Positions 48,829-58,660 of a stretch of 64,000 bases of DNA are shown piece by piece. The stretch is from Methylocystis rosea. Lineage in GTDB: Bacteria; Pseudomonadota; Alphaproteobacteria; Rhizobiales; Beijerinckiaceae. Within the stretch, counting starts at the first letter, position 1. The number at the start of each line of letters is the position of its first letter. The translations under genes were made by a program, and so were the position numbers. Location: the NCBI RefSeq assembly GCF_003855495.1, contig NZ_CP034086.1, positions 3,013,501 to 3,077,500 on the forward strand, given 5' to 3'. A model generated the notes under the pieces. That model was not told the DNA's origin and ran no database searches. It saw only the letters and a program-made list of their open reading frames with translations.

Positions 48829-49305
48829 ATGCAGCAAAGCATTGATCAAGGGCGACGGGGGCGGCGTCCGTCTCAACAGGAAGTGGTGAGCAATCCGATG
48901 AATCAAGCCAACAACATTGAACTCGCGGCCGACATCGTCTCCGCCTATGTGAGCAACAACTCAGTCCCCGCCGGAGAGTTGCCCGGGCTCATCAGCGAAG
49001 TCTACAACGCCCTGTTGCGCGTTGGCGCGGGCTCCGCGGCGGCGCCCGCCGAGCCGCCGAAACCGGCGATTCCCGTCAAGCGTTCGGTAACCAATGATTA
49101 CATCATCTGCCTTGAGGACGGGAAGAAGTTCAAGTCGCTGAAGCGTCATCTGCGCACGCAGTATGGGCTGTCGCCCGAAGACTATCGTGAGAAGTGGGGC
49201 CTCCCGGCCGACTATCCGATGGTTGCGCCCAACTACGCCAAGGCGCGGTCTAATCTCGCCAAGCAGATGGGGCTCGGCCAGCAGCGCCGGCGTCGCGGCA
49301 AATAA
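48829..49305 (+). CDS. mucR: MucR/Ros-family transcriptional regulator
   Basis: 158 residues. [20 protein letters not shown] is the conserved oligomerisation N-terminus; the C-terminal Ros zinc-finger region is [20 protein letters not shown] then [20 protein letters not shown]. Of the four metal ligands, Cys, Asp (replacing the second Cys) and the first His are present, but the position of the second His is Tyr, so the fold may not need zinc, as reported for some Mesorhizobium Ros homologues. These global regulators control exopolysaccharide and cell-cycle genes. The start is uncertain (48829 or ATG 48898). A strong terminator follows. Confidence 0.93.
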   Translation: MQQSIDQGRRGRRPSQQEVVSNPMNQANNIELAADIVSAYVSNNSVPAGELPGLISEVYNALLRVGAGSAAAPAEPPKPAIPVKRSVTNDYIICLEDGKKFKSLKRHLRTQYGLSPEDYREKWGLPADYPMVAPNYAKARSNLAKQMGLGQQRRRRGK

Positions 49306-49306
49306 A

Positions 49307-49328
49307 AAGGCGGCCAAACGGCCGCCTT
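49307..49328 (+). terminator. Rho-independent terminator of mucR
   Basis: AAAGGCGGCC-aaac-GGCCGCCTTT, immediately after the mucR stop and followed by a pyrimidine-rich stretch. It could also serve the convergent transcript. Confidence 0.8.
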
Positions 49329-49396
49329 TCTCCAATTGACCTGAAAGCCGCGGCGCGCGGTCGCGCCAGGCCAGCGCTGATGACGACGTCCGCGGT

Positions 49397-49762
49397 TCAG
49401 GTCTCTTCGTCGGTTTCGATGTCGCCGTCGATCAATCCGGAGACATCGTCGTCGGATTCTTCTTCCTCGAGGAAGGTGTCGTCTTCGGCGTCATCTGCTT
49501 CGATCTCCACATCATCTTCGACATCGATCGATTCCGCCACGGTCTCCGTCTCCCCGACTTCTTCGAGCGACACGGTTTCAGGGCTCTCCTTTTCGAGTTC
49601 GCTTTCTTCTTCTTGTTGCGCGCGCGCCGCCGCTCGCGTCAGCGCCACCACCTGATAAATCGCGCCGCATTTCGGACAGGCGATCGGGTCCTTTTTAAAG
49701 TCGTAAAACTTCGTCCCGCAGGACTGACATTGGCGTTTGGCGCCGAGTTCGGGTTTTGCCAC
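49397..49762 (-). CDS. TIGR02300 family (FYDLN-acid) protein
   Basis: 121 residues. Start GTG gives VAKPELGAKRQCQSCGTKFY, the family N-terminus, with the zinc-ribbon pairs CQSC and CPKC on either side of the FYDFKKDPIA motif. From residue about 55 the chain is extremely acidic (Glu/Asp runs), giving the low-complexity tail for which the family is named. It is conserved across alphaproteobacteria with no known function. It lies beside a tRNA gene, as in many Rhizobiales. Confidence 0.92.
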   Translation of the reverse strand: MAKPELGAKRQCQSCGTKFYDFKKDPIACPKCGAIYQVVALTRAAARAQQEEESELEKESPETVSLEEVGETETVAESIDVEDDVEIEADDAEDDTFLEEEESDDDVSGLIDGDIETDEET

Positions 49763-49925
49763 GGTCGATGGGTCCTCGAGAAGCAGCGTGGGAACGCCCC
49801 GCCTATATTGAGAGACTGTTTGGGCGCTCCGGTTAGTGGCGTCCCGCCTCGCTGTCAAATGGGAAATGCATTGTCTGCGCGCCCATTGCCAAGCGCCGCG
49901 CAGATTGGCATAGAATCGCGGTCAT

Positions 49926-49999
49926 GCGGGTGTAGCTCAATGGTAGAGCAGCAGCCTTCCAAGCTGAATACGAGGGTTCGATTCCCTTCACCCGCTCCA
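49926..49999 (+). tRNA. tRNA-Gly (anticodon TCC)
   Basis: 74-nt cloverleaf including an encoded CCA: acceptor GCGGGTG pairs with CACCCGC, D arm GCTCAATGGTAGAGC, anticodon arm CAGCCTTCCAAGCTG with loop CTTCCAA, T arm with GGTTCGATTC. It reads GGA and other glycine codons by wobble. Confidence 0.97.
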
Positions 50000-50694
50000 T
50001 CCCCTTCCGGTGAACTTTCCCAGCGCGAGCGATACGGCCCGGCTGTTCTTTGCGTTCGGCCGCGCCGCCTTGCCCGCTGCGACAGCCTCTCCGGCCTCGT
50101 GTTTAGAGTTTCGCCAATGCGCGAATCGACCTTGCCGTTTACCAATGACGCGTAAAGGCGCGCCGTGCAAAGCCGCCGCAACGTCGAGACGCCGCGCGCG
50201 CGAACGCCGCGCCGCCTCGTCCATGCGTCCCAGAGAAGGACATGGCGTTAAGCGTTCTTGGATGTTTGCGCCGCGTTCCTCGCGTCGACGCCGCGGATGA
50301 GGCGCTGGGAGGTGGCGGAAACTCGCCGGAACGCAACGCCAACTGAGATCGACCGCCGATTCGTGCCTGCTGCGTTCCCGGTTGATCCCAAAGCTTAACC
50401 GCAAGACGCCAAACCGCCTAATCTTGGCCGTTGACAGAAGGGCGGAAAAGAGTCCGCCGCCGACTCTTTCGCCAAGAGCGCGTGCGACGCCATCGACGGG
50501 CCGTTCTCGCAAGTTCTGGCGTTTCGATTTGCCCGCGCGTCCATATATTGTTGGAACAGAGCATGACTCGGCGAGAGTCAGCGATTCGGGCGCGATTCGT
50601 TCGCAGGCTGTTCAGAAGGTAAAGTCGCGCCCTGCTCTAAGTTTCGATATGAAACGAAGCGCGCTTCGGCGCGCGTCAGGCAGCAAAGAACAAA
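50000..50694. other. Long gap without a convincing gene, upstream of the helicase
   Basis: About 695 bp. Open frames exist on both strands but are Arg- or Ser/Ala-rich with no family features and no ribosome sites. Small GC-rich dyads occur, for example GCGCGCTTCGGCGCGC near 50659, just upstream of the helicase start, which could be a leader hairpin. A conserved RNA was looked for by eye (RNase P, SRP, 6S, tmRNA cores) and not seen. Confidence 0.4.
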
Positions 50695-53600
50695 ATGACA
50701 GTCGCGCCGTCTTACCCGACGAGCCGCGCCGCCCCCCGCGCAAGGCCGTTCGACAGGGGCGTGGCGGCGGTGCTCGGCCCCACCAACACCGGCAAGACGC
50801 ATCACGCCATCGAGCGTATGTTGTCTTTTCCCTCGGGCGTCATTGGGCTGCCGCTGCGCCTGCTCGCGCGTGAGGTCTATAATCGCGTCGCCGAACGCGT
50901 CGGCGTGGACAATGTCGCGCTCATCACCGGCGAGGAAAAAATTAAGCCCCGCGCGCCGGCCTATTGGGTCGCGACGGTTGAAGCGATGCCGCGCGACGTC
51001 CAGGCGGATTTCGTCGCGATCGACGAAATCCAGCTCGCCGCCGATCTCGACCGCGGCCACATTTTCACCGACCGGCTGCTCCACTGGCGCGGACGCCAGG
51101 AGACTCTCCTGATCGGCGCGGCCACGATGGCGCCGCTCATTACAGAACTCTTTCCCGGCGCGCCGATCTTCACGCGCCCGAGGCTTTCAAAACTCTCCTT
51201 CGCCGGCGACAAGAAAATCTCAAGGCTGCCGCCGCGCACCGCCATCGTCGCCTTTTCAGCCGAAGAGGTTTACGCGATCGCGGAACTGATCAAGCGCCAG
51301 CGCGGCGGGGCCGCCGTCGTGCTCGGCGTGCTGTCGCCGCGCACGCGCAACGCGCAGATCGAGCTCTATCAGGGCGGAGACGTCGATTACATCGTCGCGA
51401 CGGACGCCATCGGCATGGGCCTCAATCTCGACGTCGATCATGTCGCCTTCGCCTCCGATCGCAAATTCGACGGATTACGCCATCGCAGGCTGACGCCGGC
51501 GGAATTTGGACAGATCGCCGGCAGAGCGGGGCGCCATATGAGCGACGGCTTTTTTGGCGCGACCGGCCGCTGCCCGCCCTTCGACGAGGAGTTGATCGAG
51601 GCTTTGGAGGACCACCGCTTCGATCCGGTTAAGACGCTGCAATGGCGCACCAGCGCCCTCGATTTTTCTTCGATCGACGCGCTCATGCATTCTCTCGACC
51701 AGGTCCCGGCGCATCCGGATCTGGTGCGCGCCCGGGTCGCAGACGATCAAAGGGCGCTTGAAGCCGCGAGCCGTGATGAAATCGCGCGGCGCCACGCCAA
51801 GACGTCGGCCGATGTCGCGCGGCTTTGGGAAGCCTGCCAAATCCCCGACTACCGCAAGACTTCGCCCGCCGCTCATGCCGAGCTCGCGCTGGCCATATTC
51901 GCGTTCATCGCCCGGCGCGGCAAGATCCCCGAGGACTGGATGGCGCGGCAGATCGAAGCGGTCGACCGCATCGACGGCGACATCGCGACGCTGTCGAGCC
52001 GCCTCGCGCAAGTGCGTACCGCAAGTTTTATCGCCAACCGTTCCGGCTGGCTTGATGACTCTCAGCATTGGCAGAGCGTCGCGCGTCGGGTAGAGGACAG
52101 CATATCCGACGCGTTGCACGACAAACTGACGCAGCGTTTCGTCGACCGCCGCACCAGCGTGCTGGCGCGCCGCTTAAGAGAGAACGCGATGCTTGAAGCC
52201 GAAATCAACGCCGCCGGCGACGTTCTGGTCGAGGGCCAGCATGTCGGAAGCCTCCAGGGATTTCGCTTCACGCCGGATCCCGGCGCGGCGGGCGAAGCGG
52301 CCAAGACGTTGAACGCCGCGGCGCAGAAGGCGCTTGCTGGAGAATTCGAGGCGCGCGCGACCCGCGTGTTCGACGCGGTCGACGACGCCTTCGCGCTCGG
52401 CAATGACGGCCTGATTCGCTGGCTCGGCGAACCTGTGGGGAAAATCGCCTCGGGCGCTGGCGTGCTCGCGCCGACGACGCGCGTGCTTGCCGACGAGCAG
52501 CTGACAGGACCGGCTCTGGAGAAGGTCAAGCAGCGCCTCGACCTCTGGCTCGCGCAACATGTCAAGAAGCTGCTGGGGCCGCTCGAGCAGCTGGAGAAGG
52601 GCGAAGGCTTGGAAGGGGTGACGCGCGGCGTCGCCTTTCAGCTCGCCGAAGAATTGGGCGTGCTGGACCGCGCGCGCGTCGCCAAGGACGTGAAGGCTTT
52701 CTCCCAGGAGGACCGCGCCGCGCTGCGCAAGCTCGGCGTGCGGTTCGGCGCCTATCACATCTATCTGCCCGCGCTTCTCAAGCCTGCGCCGCGCGCGCTT
52801 TCGGCGCTACTTTGGGCCCTGCATCACGGCGGTCTCGAAAACGTGAGGGGTCTTGAGGAAGTGCCGCATCTGGCGGCCTCCGGACGCACCTCCTTCGCCG
52901 CCGACGCTTCGATCCCCAAAGGCTTTTACCGCGCCGCCGGCTTTCGAGTGTGTGGCGAGCGCGTCGTCCGCGTCGACATTCTCGAACGTCTCGCCGATCT
53001 CATTCGGCCGTCGATCGCCTACCGTCCGGGGCTCACCGCGGGCGAGCCGCCGCCCGGCGCGGCCGACGCCGACGGCTTCGTCGTCACCGTCGCGATGACC
53101 TCGCTCACGGGCTGTTCCGGCGAGGCTTTTTCCTCGATCCTGAAGTCGCTCGGCTATGCTTCGACGCAGCGCCCGGGGCCGGCCATTACCGTTGCGATCG
53201 TGCCGGCGGCGGCGATGGAGCCGGTGACGCCAAAGACCGCGGCCAAGCCAGCGGAATCCGTGAGCGAGGATATTCAGGCCGAAGGCGCCGCCGCCGAGGC
53301 GCCCGCCGCCGCGGAAGCGGAGAACGCTCTCGCGTCGCAGCCGGCCGGCTCGGAGGACGCGCAGGTCGAGACGCCTGCCGCCGTGGAAGAGCCGGCGACA
53401 GAGGCGCTAGCGTCCGTCGCCGTGGAAGAAGAAAGCGCCGAGGCGCGCGAAGAAGAGGCGACCGCGACCGAAGCGCAGGAAGAGCCCGCCTTGGACGCTG
53501 CGCCCGCCAAAGCCGCGCCGACCGAGCCGGAATCCATCGAGATCTGGCGTCCGCAGCGCCACGTGCATGCCGCTCCGCGCCCGCGCGAGGCCGGCGCGCA

Positions 53601-53862
53601 TCGGCAAACGCCCGGTCAGGGCGCTGAGGACAAGCAACAGAGGCCGCCGCGCCGCGACCAGCGGCCCGGCAACGCTCCGGGCAAGGAGGGGCGTCCGGCC
53701 GGAAAGCCGCGCTTCGAGGGCCGCCCGCCGCGCGATGACGCTCGCGCCCGGCGCCCTGCAGGCTTCGCCGCGCCGGAGCGGCGCGAGCGCCAGCCCGACC
53801 CGGATTCGCCCTTCGCCAAGCTTGCGGCTCTCAAGGCCGAGCTTGAGAAGAAGGGCAAATAG
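50695..53862 (+). CDS. SUV3-like ATP-dependent RNA helicase
   Basis: 1055 residues, homologous to mitochondrial SUV3. Walker A LGPTNTGKTHHAIERML is near residue 28, motif II is AIDEIQLAADLDRGH (DEIQ box), motif III-like GAATMAPL, and motif VI FGQIAGRAGRHMSDG. The middle carries the SUV3 C-terminal helical domain. Residues about 850-960 are an Ala/Glu-rich acidic low-complexity stretch and the last 80 are Arg/Pro/Gly-rich, typical of alphaproteobacterial versions. SUV3 proteins unwind RNA with exoribonucleases; whether this one does is inference. The usual downstream S4-domain, fdxA and carD genes are absent; manC follows instead. Confidence 0.9.
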   Translation: MTVAPSYPTSRAAPRARPFDRGVAAVLGPTNTGKTHHAIERMLSFPSGVIGLPLRLLAREVYNRVAERVGVDNVALITGEEKIKPRAPAYWVATVEAMPRDVQADFVAIDEIQLAADLDRGHIFTDRLLHWRGRQETLLIGAATMAPLITELFPGAPIFTRPRLSKLSFAGDKKISRLPPRTAIVAFSAEEVYAIAELIKRQRGGAAVVLGVLSPRTRNAQIELYQGGDVDYIVATDAIGMGLNLDVDHVAFASDRKFDGLRHRRLTPAEFGQIAGRAGRHMSDGFFGATGRCPPFDEELIEALEDHRFDPVKTLQWRTSALDFSSIDALMHSLDQVPAHPDLVRARVADDQRALEAASRDEIARRHAKTSADVARLWEACQIPDYRKTSPAAHAELALAIFAFIARRGKIPEDWMARQIEAVDRIDGDIATLSSRLAQVRTASFIANRSGWLDDSQHWQSVARRVEDSISDALHDKLTQRFVDRRTSVLARRLRENAMLEAEINAAGDVLVEGQHVGSLQGFRFTPDPGAAGEAAKTLNAAAQKALAGEFEARATRVFDAVDDAFALGNDGLIRWLGEPVGKIASGAGVLAPTTRVLADEQLTGPALEKVKQRLDLWLAQHVKKLLGPLEQLEKGEGLEGVTRGVAFQLAEELGVLDRARVAKDVKAFSQEDRAALRKLGVRFGAYHIYLPALLKPAPRALSALLWALHHGGLENVRGLEEVPHLAASGRTSFAADASIPKGFYRAAGFRVCGERVVRVDILERLADLIRPSIAYRPGLTAGEPPPGAADADGFVVTVAMTSLTGCSGEAFSSILKSLGYASTQRPGPAITVAIVPAAAMEPVTPKTAAKPAESVSEDIQAEGAAAEAPAAAEAENALASQPAGSEDAQVETPAAVEEPATEALASVAVEEESAEAREEEATATEAQEEPALDAAPAKAAPTEPESIEIWRPQRHVHAAPRPREAGAHRQTPGQGAEDKQQRPPRRDQRPGNAPGKEGRPAGKPRFEGRPPRDDARARRPAGFAAPERRERQPDPDSPFAKLAALKAELEKKGK

Positions 53863-53967
53863 CGGCGCTTGCGCTTCTGCCCTTAGCTTCGCCATCGTAT
53901 TGCCAATAGTCGGGCAGACAATTATTGCTGCCCGGGGGCGGGCGCGGCCGAGTGCTTAGAGGGGCTT

Positions 53968-55380
53968 ATGAAGAAGATTCTGCCCGTTATTATGTGCGGC
54001 GGATCGGGGACGCGGGTGTGGCCCGAGTCGCGCGAGACGTTTCCCAAGCAGTTCATTCCGCTCGTGGGCGAGCGCTCCACCTTCCAGACGACGATCGCGA
54101 TGCTGGCCGACCCGGCGTTCGAACGGCCAATCGTCGTCTCCAATTTGGAATACCGCTTCCTCGTCGCCGACCAGCTGCGCGAGATCGGCGCGGAGGCCGA
54201 TGTCGTGCTGGAGCCGTCGCGCCGCGACTCGGGTCCGGCCGTCGCCGTCGCGGCGGGCCTCGCCGCGCGCCGCGCGCCCGACACCATTGTCGTCGTGCTT
54301 GCCGCAGACCATGTCGTGCGCGACACGCAGGGCCTCGTGGATCTGTGCAAGCGCGCGAGCGCCGCTGCCGCCGAAGGCTATATCGTCACGCTTGGCGTCA
54401 AGCCCGACGGCCCCGCGACCGGATACGGCTATCTACGCCCCGGCGCGCCGCTCGAGACCTGTTGCGAGGTCTACAAACTCGACGCTTTTGTCGAAAAGCC
54501 GGACCGCGCGACGGCGCAGGACTATGTCGAGGCCGGCTATCTCTGGAACAGCGGCAACTTCATTTTTCGCGCCGACGTCATGCAATCGGAGATCGCGCAG
54601 TTCGAGCCCGGCATATTCGCCGCCGCCGAGGCCGCGATCGAAGCGGCCCGGCAGGACCTCGGCTTCCTGATTTTGAACGCCGAGGCCTTCGCGCATGCGC
54701 CGAAGAAATCGATCGACTACGCGGTGATGGAGAAGACCGACAAGGCGGCGTTGATTCCGGCCGACATCGGCTGGTCCGACGTCGGCACTTGGCGCGCCGT
54801 GTGGGAATTGTCGGAGCGCGACGAAAACGGCAATTCGGTGCGCGGCCATGGCGTCGTCATGGATGCGCGCAACGTCCATGTGCGCTCGGAGGACACGCTG
54901 ACGACGGTGGTCGGCGTCGACGACATCATCGTCGTGACGACGCAAGACGCCGTGCTGGTGCTCAGCCATGAGCATGGCGATCAGGTCAAACAGCTCGTTG
55001 AGCAGCTGCGCAGCGAAAACCGCCGCGAAGCGGGCGAGCACAAACGCATTTTTCGGCCGTGGGGGTACTATCAAGGGATCGACGAAGGCCAGCGCTATCA
55101 AGTGAAGCGCATCGTGGTGAAGCCCGGCCAGCGCCTGTCGCTGCAGAAGCATTTCCACCGCGCCGAACATTGGATCGTCGTGCGCGGCACGGCGGAGGTC
55201 GGCCGTGACGAGGAAATCCATCTCGTCCATGAGAACGAGTCGATCTATCTGCCGATCGGCAGCAAGCACCGCCTGACCAATCCCGGAAAGATCGATCTGG
55301 AGCTGATCGAAGTGCAGACGGGCTCCTATCTTGGCGAAGACGATATCGTCCGCTTCGAGGACGCCTATAATCGGGGGTAG
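53968..55380 (+). CDS. manC: Mannose-1-phosphate guanylyltransferase / mannose-6-phosphate isomerase
   Basis: 470-residue bifunctional enzyme making GDP-mannose. The nucleotidyltransferase domain starts KKILPVIMCGGSGTRVWPES, with FPKQFIPL and FVEKPDRATAQDYVEAGYLW; the C-terminal cupin isomerase domain has RPWGYYQGID, QRLSLQKHFHRAEHWIVVRG and IGSKHRLTNPGKIDLELIE with metal-binding His residues. GDP-mannose feeds exopolysaccharide or LPS. It sits between the helicase and trpF, an unusual neighbourhood, with no other sugar genes adjacent except the distant flippase. Confidence 0.95.
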   Translation: MKKILPVIMCGGSGTRVWPESRETFPKQFIPLVGERSTFQTTIAMLADPAFERPIVVSNLEYRFLVADQLREIGAEADVVLEPSRRDSGPAVAVAAGLAARRAPDTIVVVLAADHVVRDTQGLVDLCKRASAAAAEGYIVTLGVKPDGPATGYGYLRPGAPLETCCEVYKLDAFVEKPDRATAQDYVEAGYLWNSGNFIFRADVMQSEIAQFEPGIFAAAEAAIEAARQDLGFLILNAEAFAHAPKKSIDYAVMEKTDKAALIPADIGWSDVGTWRAVWELSERDENGNSVRGHGVVMDARNVHVRSEDTLTTVVGVDDIIVVTTQDAVLVLSHEHGDQVKQLVEQLRSENRREAGEHKRIFRPWGYYQGIDEGQRYQVKRIVVKPGQRLSLQKHFHRAEHWIVVRGTAEVGRDEEIHLVHENESIYLPIGSKHRLTNPGKIDLELIEVQTGSYLGEDDIVRFEDAYNRG

Positions 55381-55446
55381 TCGACCCGCGCCAATTTTGC
55401 AAAATAACCGCAGCGGCCGGCGTGGATGGCCGCGACAAGCGCGGCT

Positions 55447-56091
55447 ATGACGCAATCAGCCATCGTTAAAATCTGCGGTCTGTCCTCGCCCGAGACGCTT
55501 CTCGCGGCGATCGAATCCGGCGCGGACATGGCGGGCTTTGTCTTTTTTGAGAAAAGCCCGCGCCATATCGATCTTGAGACCGCCCGCACGCTCGGCCTTC
55601 TCGCGCAGGATCGCACCAGCAAAGTCGCGCTCACAGTCGACGCTGACGAGGCCGCGCTTCAAGACATCATCGAGGCGCTAGCGCCCGACTATCTCCAGCT
55701 TCACGGAAGTGAGACGCCGGCGCGGGTCGCCGAGGTGAAGGCGCGCTTCGGCCTGCCGGTCATCAAGGCGGCGGGCGTCGCGACCGCCGCCGATGTCGAG
55801 GCGGCGCGGGCCTATGAAGGCGTCGCTGACGTCATTCTATTCGACGCCAAGCCCGCGCCGAACGCGGCGGTTCCCGGCGGCGCCGGCGTCGCTTTCGACT
55901 GGTCTCTGCTGCGCGGCGTCGCTGCGAAACGCTGGATGCTTTCGGGAGGGCTGACGCCCGCGAATGTGGCGGAAGCGATGCGCCTCACCGGCGCCCGCGC
56001 GGTGGACGTGTCTTCCGGCGTCGAGCGCGAACGCGGCGTCAAGGACGCGGCGAAGATTGCAGCCTTCCTGGCCGCCGCTCGGCTTTCATAG
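55447..56091 (+). CDS. trpF: Phosphoribosylanthranilate isomerase
   Basis: 214-residue TIM barrel of tryptophan biosynthesis. AIVKICGLSSPETLLAAIES carries the catalytic Cys (Cys in KICG), general acid Asp is in LTVDADEA, and the phosphate loop is in WMLSGGLTPANVAEA. The start at MTQSAIVK is preferred; a Met seven codons upstream (55426) is possible. trpB follows after 189 bp that contain a MITE-like element rather than the usual close spacing. Confidence 0.95.
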   Translation: MTQSAIVKICGLSSPETLLAAIESGADMAGFVFFEKSPRHIDLETARTLGLLAQDRTSKVALTVDADEAALQDIIEALAPDYLQLHGSETPARVAEVKARFGLPVIKAAGVATAADVEAARAYEGVADVILFDAKPAPNAAVPGGAGVAFDWSLLRGVAAKRWMLSGGLTPANVAEAMRLTGARAVDVSSGVERERGVKDAAKIAAFLAAARLS

Positions 56092-56128
56092 CGGCGTTTG
56101 ACAGTTTAAGACTGCGCCGACGGATCGG

Positions 56129-56253
56129 CCCCCTCCCTGTCCCTCCCCCGCTACGCGGGAGAGGGGACGCCAACGAGCCGCATTGCGGGAAACTCGATGA
56201 AGCGCCGAATCTGACTCCCTCTCCCGCGTAGCGGGGGAGGGCTGGGGAGGGGG
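56129..56253. repeat. MITE-like palindromic element between trpF and trpB (family C)
   Basis: 125 bp with terminal inverted repeats of about 36 bp: left CCCCCTCCCTGTCCCTCCCC-CGCTACGCGGGAGAGGGGA, right TCCCTCTCCCGCG-TAGCGGGGGAGGGCTGGGGAGGGGG, with about 50 bp of unique sequence between. The arms each contain their own short hairpin (CCGCTACGCGG). No transposase is present. Confidence 0.85.
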
Positions 56254-56280
56254 TAACGACGCAGAGCGAGGACGCCCCCC

Positions 56281-57519
<1,239 letters not shown>

Positions 57520-57530
57520 AGGGGACGGAA

Positions 57531-57700
57531 ACCCTCTCCCGCTTGCGGGAGAGGGTGTCACGCGGAACGCGTGACGGGTGAGGGGCCCTCATCCGACCCT
57601 CGCTACGCGAGGGCCACCTTCTCCCAAACCGAAGTCGGCTGTTGCCGACTTCGGCATCCCAATGCGCAAACCGGGAACACCCGGTTTGCGCCGGGAGAAG
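57531..57700. repeat. Composite palindromic element after trpB (family C)
   Basis: About 170 bp: CCCTCTCCCGCTTGCGGGAGAGGG, then GTCACGCGGAACGCGTGAC, GGTGAGGG, CCCTCGCTACGCGAGGG, CGAAGTCGGC-n-GCCGACTTCG, GCAAACCGGG-n-CCCGGTTTGC, ending GGGAGAAGG. A chain of five hairpins with the same GGTGAGG spacer logic as family B, ending just before the convergent DUF1624 gene. Confidence 0.85.
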
Positions 57701-57712
57701 GCAAGCGCGCCC

Positions 57713-58660
57713 TCATTCATTGCCCCGCGCCACGCACCTCTGCGCGATCTCATTGAGACTTCGTCCGCGCTCTGCCTCGTCGGTCACGCCGGCGAGCGCC
57801 TTGCTGCGGATCGCTTCCCGCGCCGTGCACGTGCAGGCGTCGTGGCAGATCTTTCCTTCTCCGCCCTCATTCATGCAGCGCGTTTCGCATGAGGCGACGA
57901 ATTCCGTCGCGTCGACGGCGGGCGGAATGAGATAGGCGAGTCCCATAAAGAGCGCGAAGAGCGCCGGCTGATGCGCGAGATAGATGAGAAGACTGTGCCG
58001 GCCGAGGAAGGGAAGCCATTCCCTCCTAGCATGTGTCGGGAGAGGGTTAGCGCCTTCGCCGCTCACGCCAAGCCTCTCCCCGTAAACGGGGAGAGCGAGT
58101 TTTCCCGCCGCCACGCCGAGCAGCAGCGCGCCGGCCCAGGGAAACAGTGGACGCCAGTCCTGGGTCATCGGCTCGCTGGTCGAAAGCCCGATCCATTGCA
58201 GCCAATCGGCGTTGAAGGCGGAAGACGCGAAGAATTCCCCGCCGAGAACGAAAAAGGCGCCGCAAGCGAATGCGGCTGGCCACCGCGCGAAAAGAAAGGG
58301 AACCGCGATCAGGCTGGCGGCCGCGATGCAATGCAGAATGCCGAAGAACACATAGGAGGTGGGAAAGAGCGCATAGGTGCCGGCCGTCACCAGCGCCGCC
58401 GCCGCGGCGATGAGCGCGAAGCGGCGCCAGAAGGCCGGCCAGCGCATATGCTCCCGATTGGCCAGGACCAGCGCGACGCCCGCGATGAAGAGGAAGGCGA
58501 AAGCGATCGAATGGCCGAATATTTTAACGGGCGCCGACCAGGGGAGATTAGCCGGCGCATAGCCAAAATGCGCGAGATCCCAGATGACGTGAAAAACCAC
58601 CATCGCTAGGACGGCGAGCCCGCGCGCCGCGTCGAGCGCCCACCATCGGCCCTGACTCAT
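57713..58660 (-). CDS. DUF1624 (heparan-alpha-glucosaminide acetyltransferase-like) membrane protein with extra Cys tail
   Basis: 315 residues. ARGLAVLAMVVFHVIWDLAHFG is the DUF1624 first helix with its conserved His; about seven transmembrane helices follow, with LGRHSLLIYLAHQP near residue 240. Two oddities: residues about 189-207 (from LALPVYGERLGVSGEG on) are encoded by a CTCTCCCC-type palindromic repeat inserted in frame; and the C-terminal tail has SCETRCMNEGGEGKICHDAC-TC, i.e. CX3C-X9-CX3C-X-C, before a charged end. Members are thought to acylate cell-surface sugars; here no substrate is known. Its start overlaps the stop of the Tat protein gene (ATGA). Confidence 0.82.
   Translation of the reverse strand: MSQGRWWALDAARGLAVLAMVVFHVIWDLAHFGYAPANLPWSAPVKIFGHSIAFAFLFIAGVALVLANREHMRWPAFWRRFALIAAAAALVTAGTYALFPTSYVFFGILHCIAAASLIAVPFLFARWPAAFACGAFFVLGGEFFASSAFNADWLQWIGLSTSEPMTQDWRPLFPWAGALLLGVAAGKLALPVYGERLGVSGEGANPLPTHARREWLPFLGRHSLLIYLAHQPALFALFMGLAYLIPPAVDATEFVASCETRCMNEGGEGKICHDACTCTAREAIRSKALAGVTDEAERGRSLNEIAQRCVARGNE
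58038..58095. repeat. Palindromic repeat inserted in frame in the DUF1624 gene
   Basis: GGGAGAGGGTTAGCGCCTTC at the left and the perfect hairpin CTCTCCCCGT-AA-ACGGGGAGAG (58074-58095) at the right. It falls in the loop between the sixth and seventh predicted helices, where homologues are short. Confidence 0.65.

Noticed and set aside
49988..50512. Minus-strand frame of 174 codons in the gap before the helicase
   Set aside because: Arg-rich, overlaps the tRNA-Gly gene, no motifs and no ribosome binding site.
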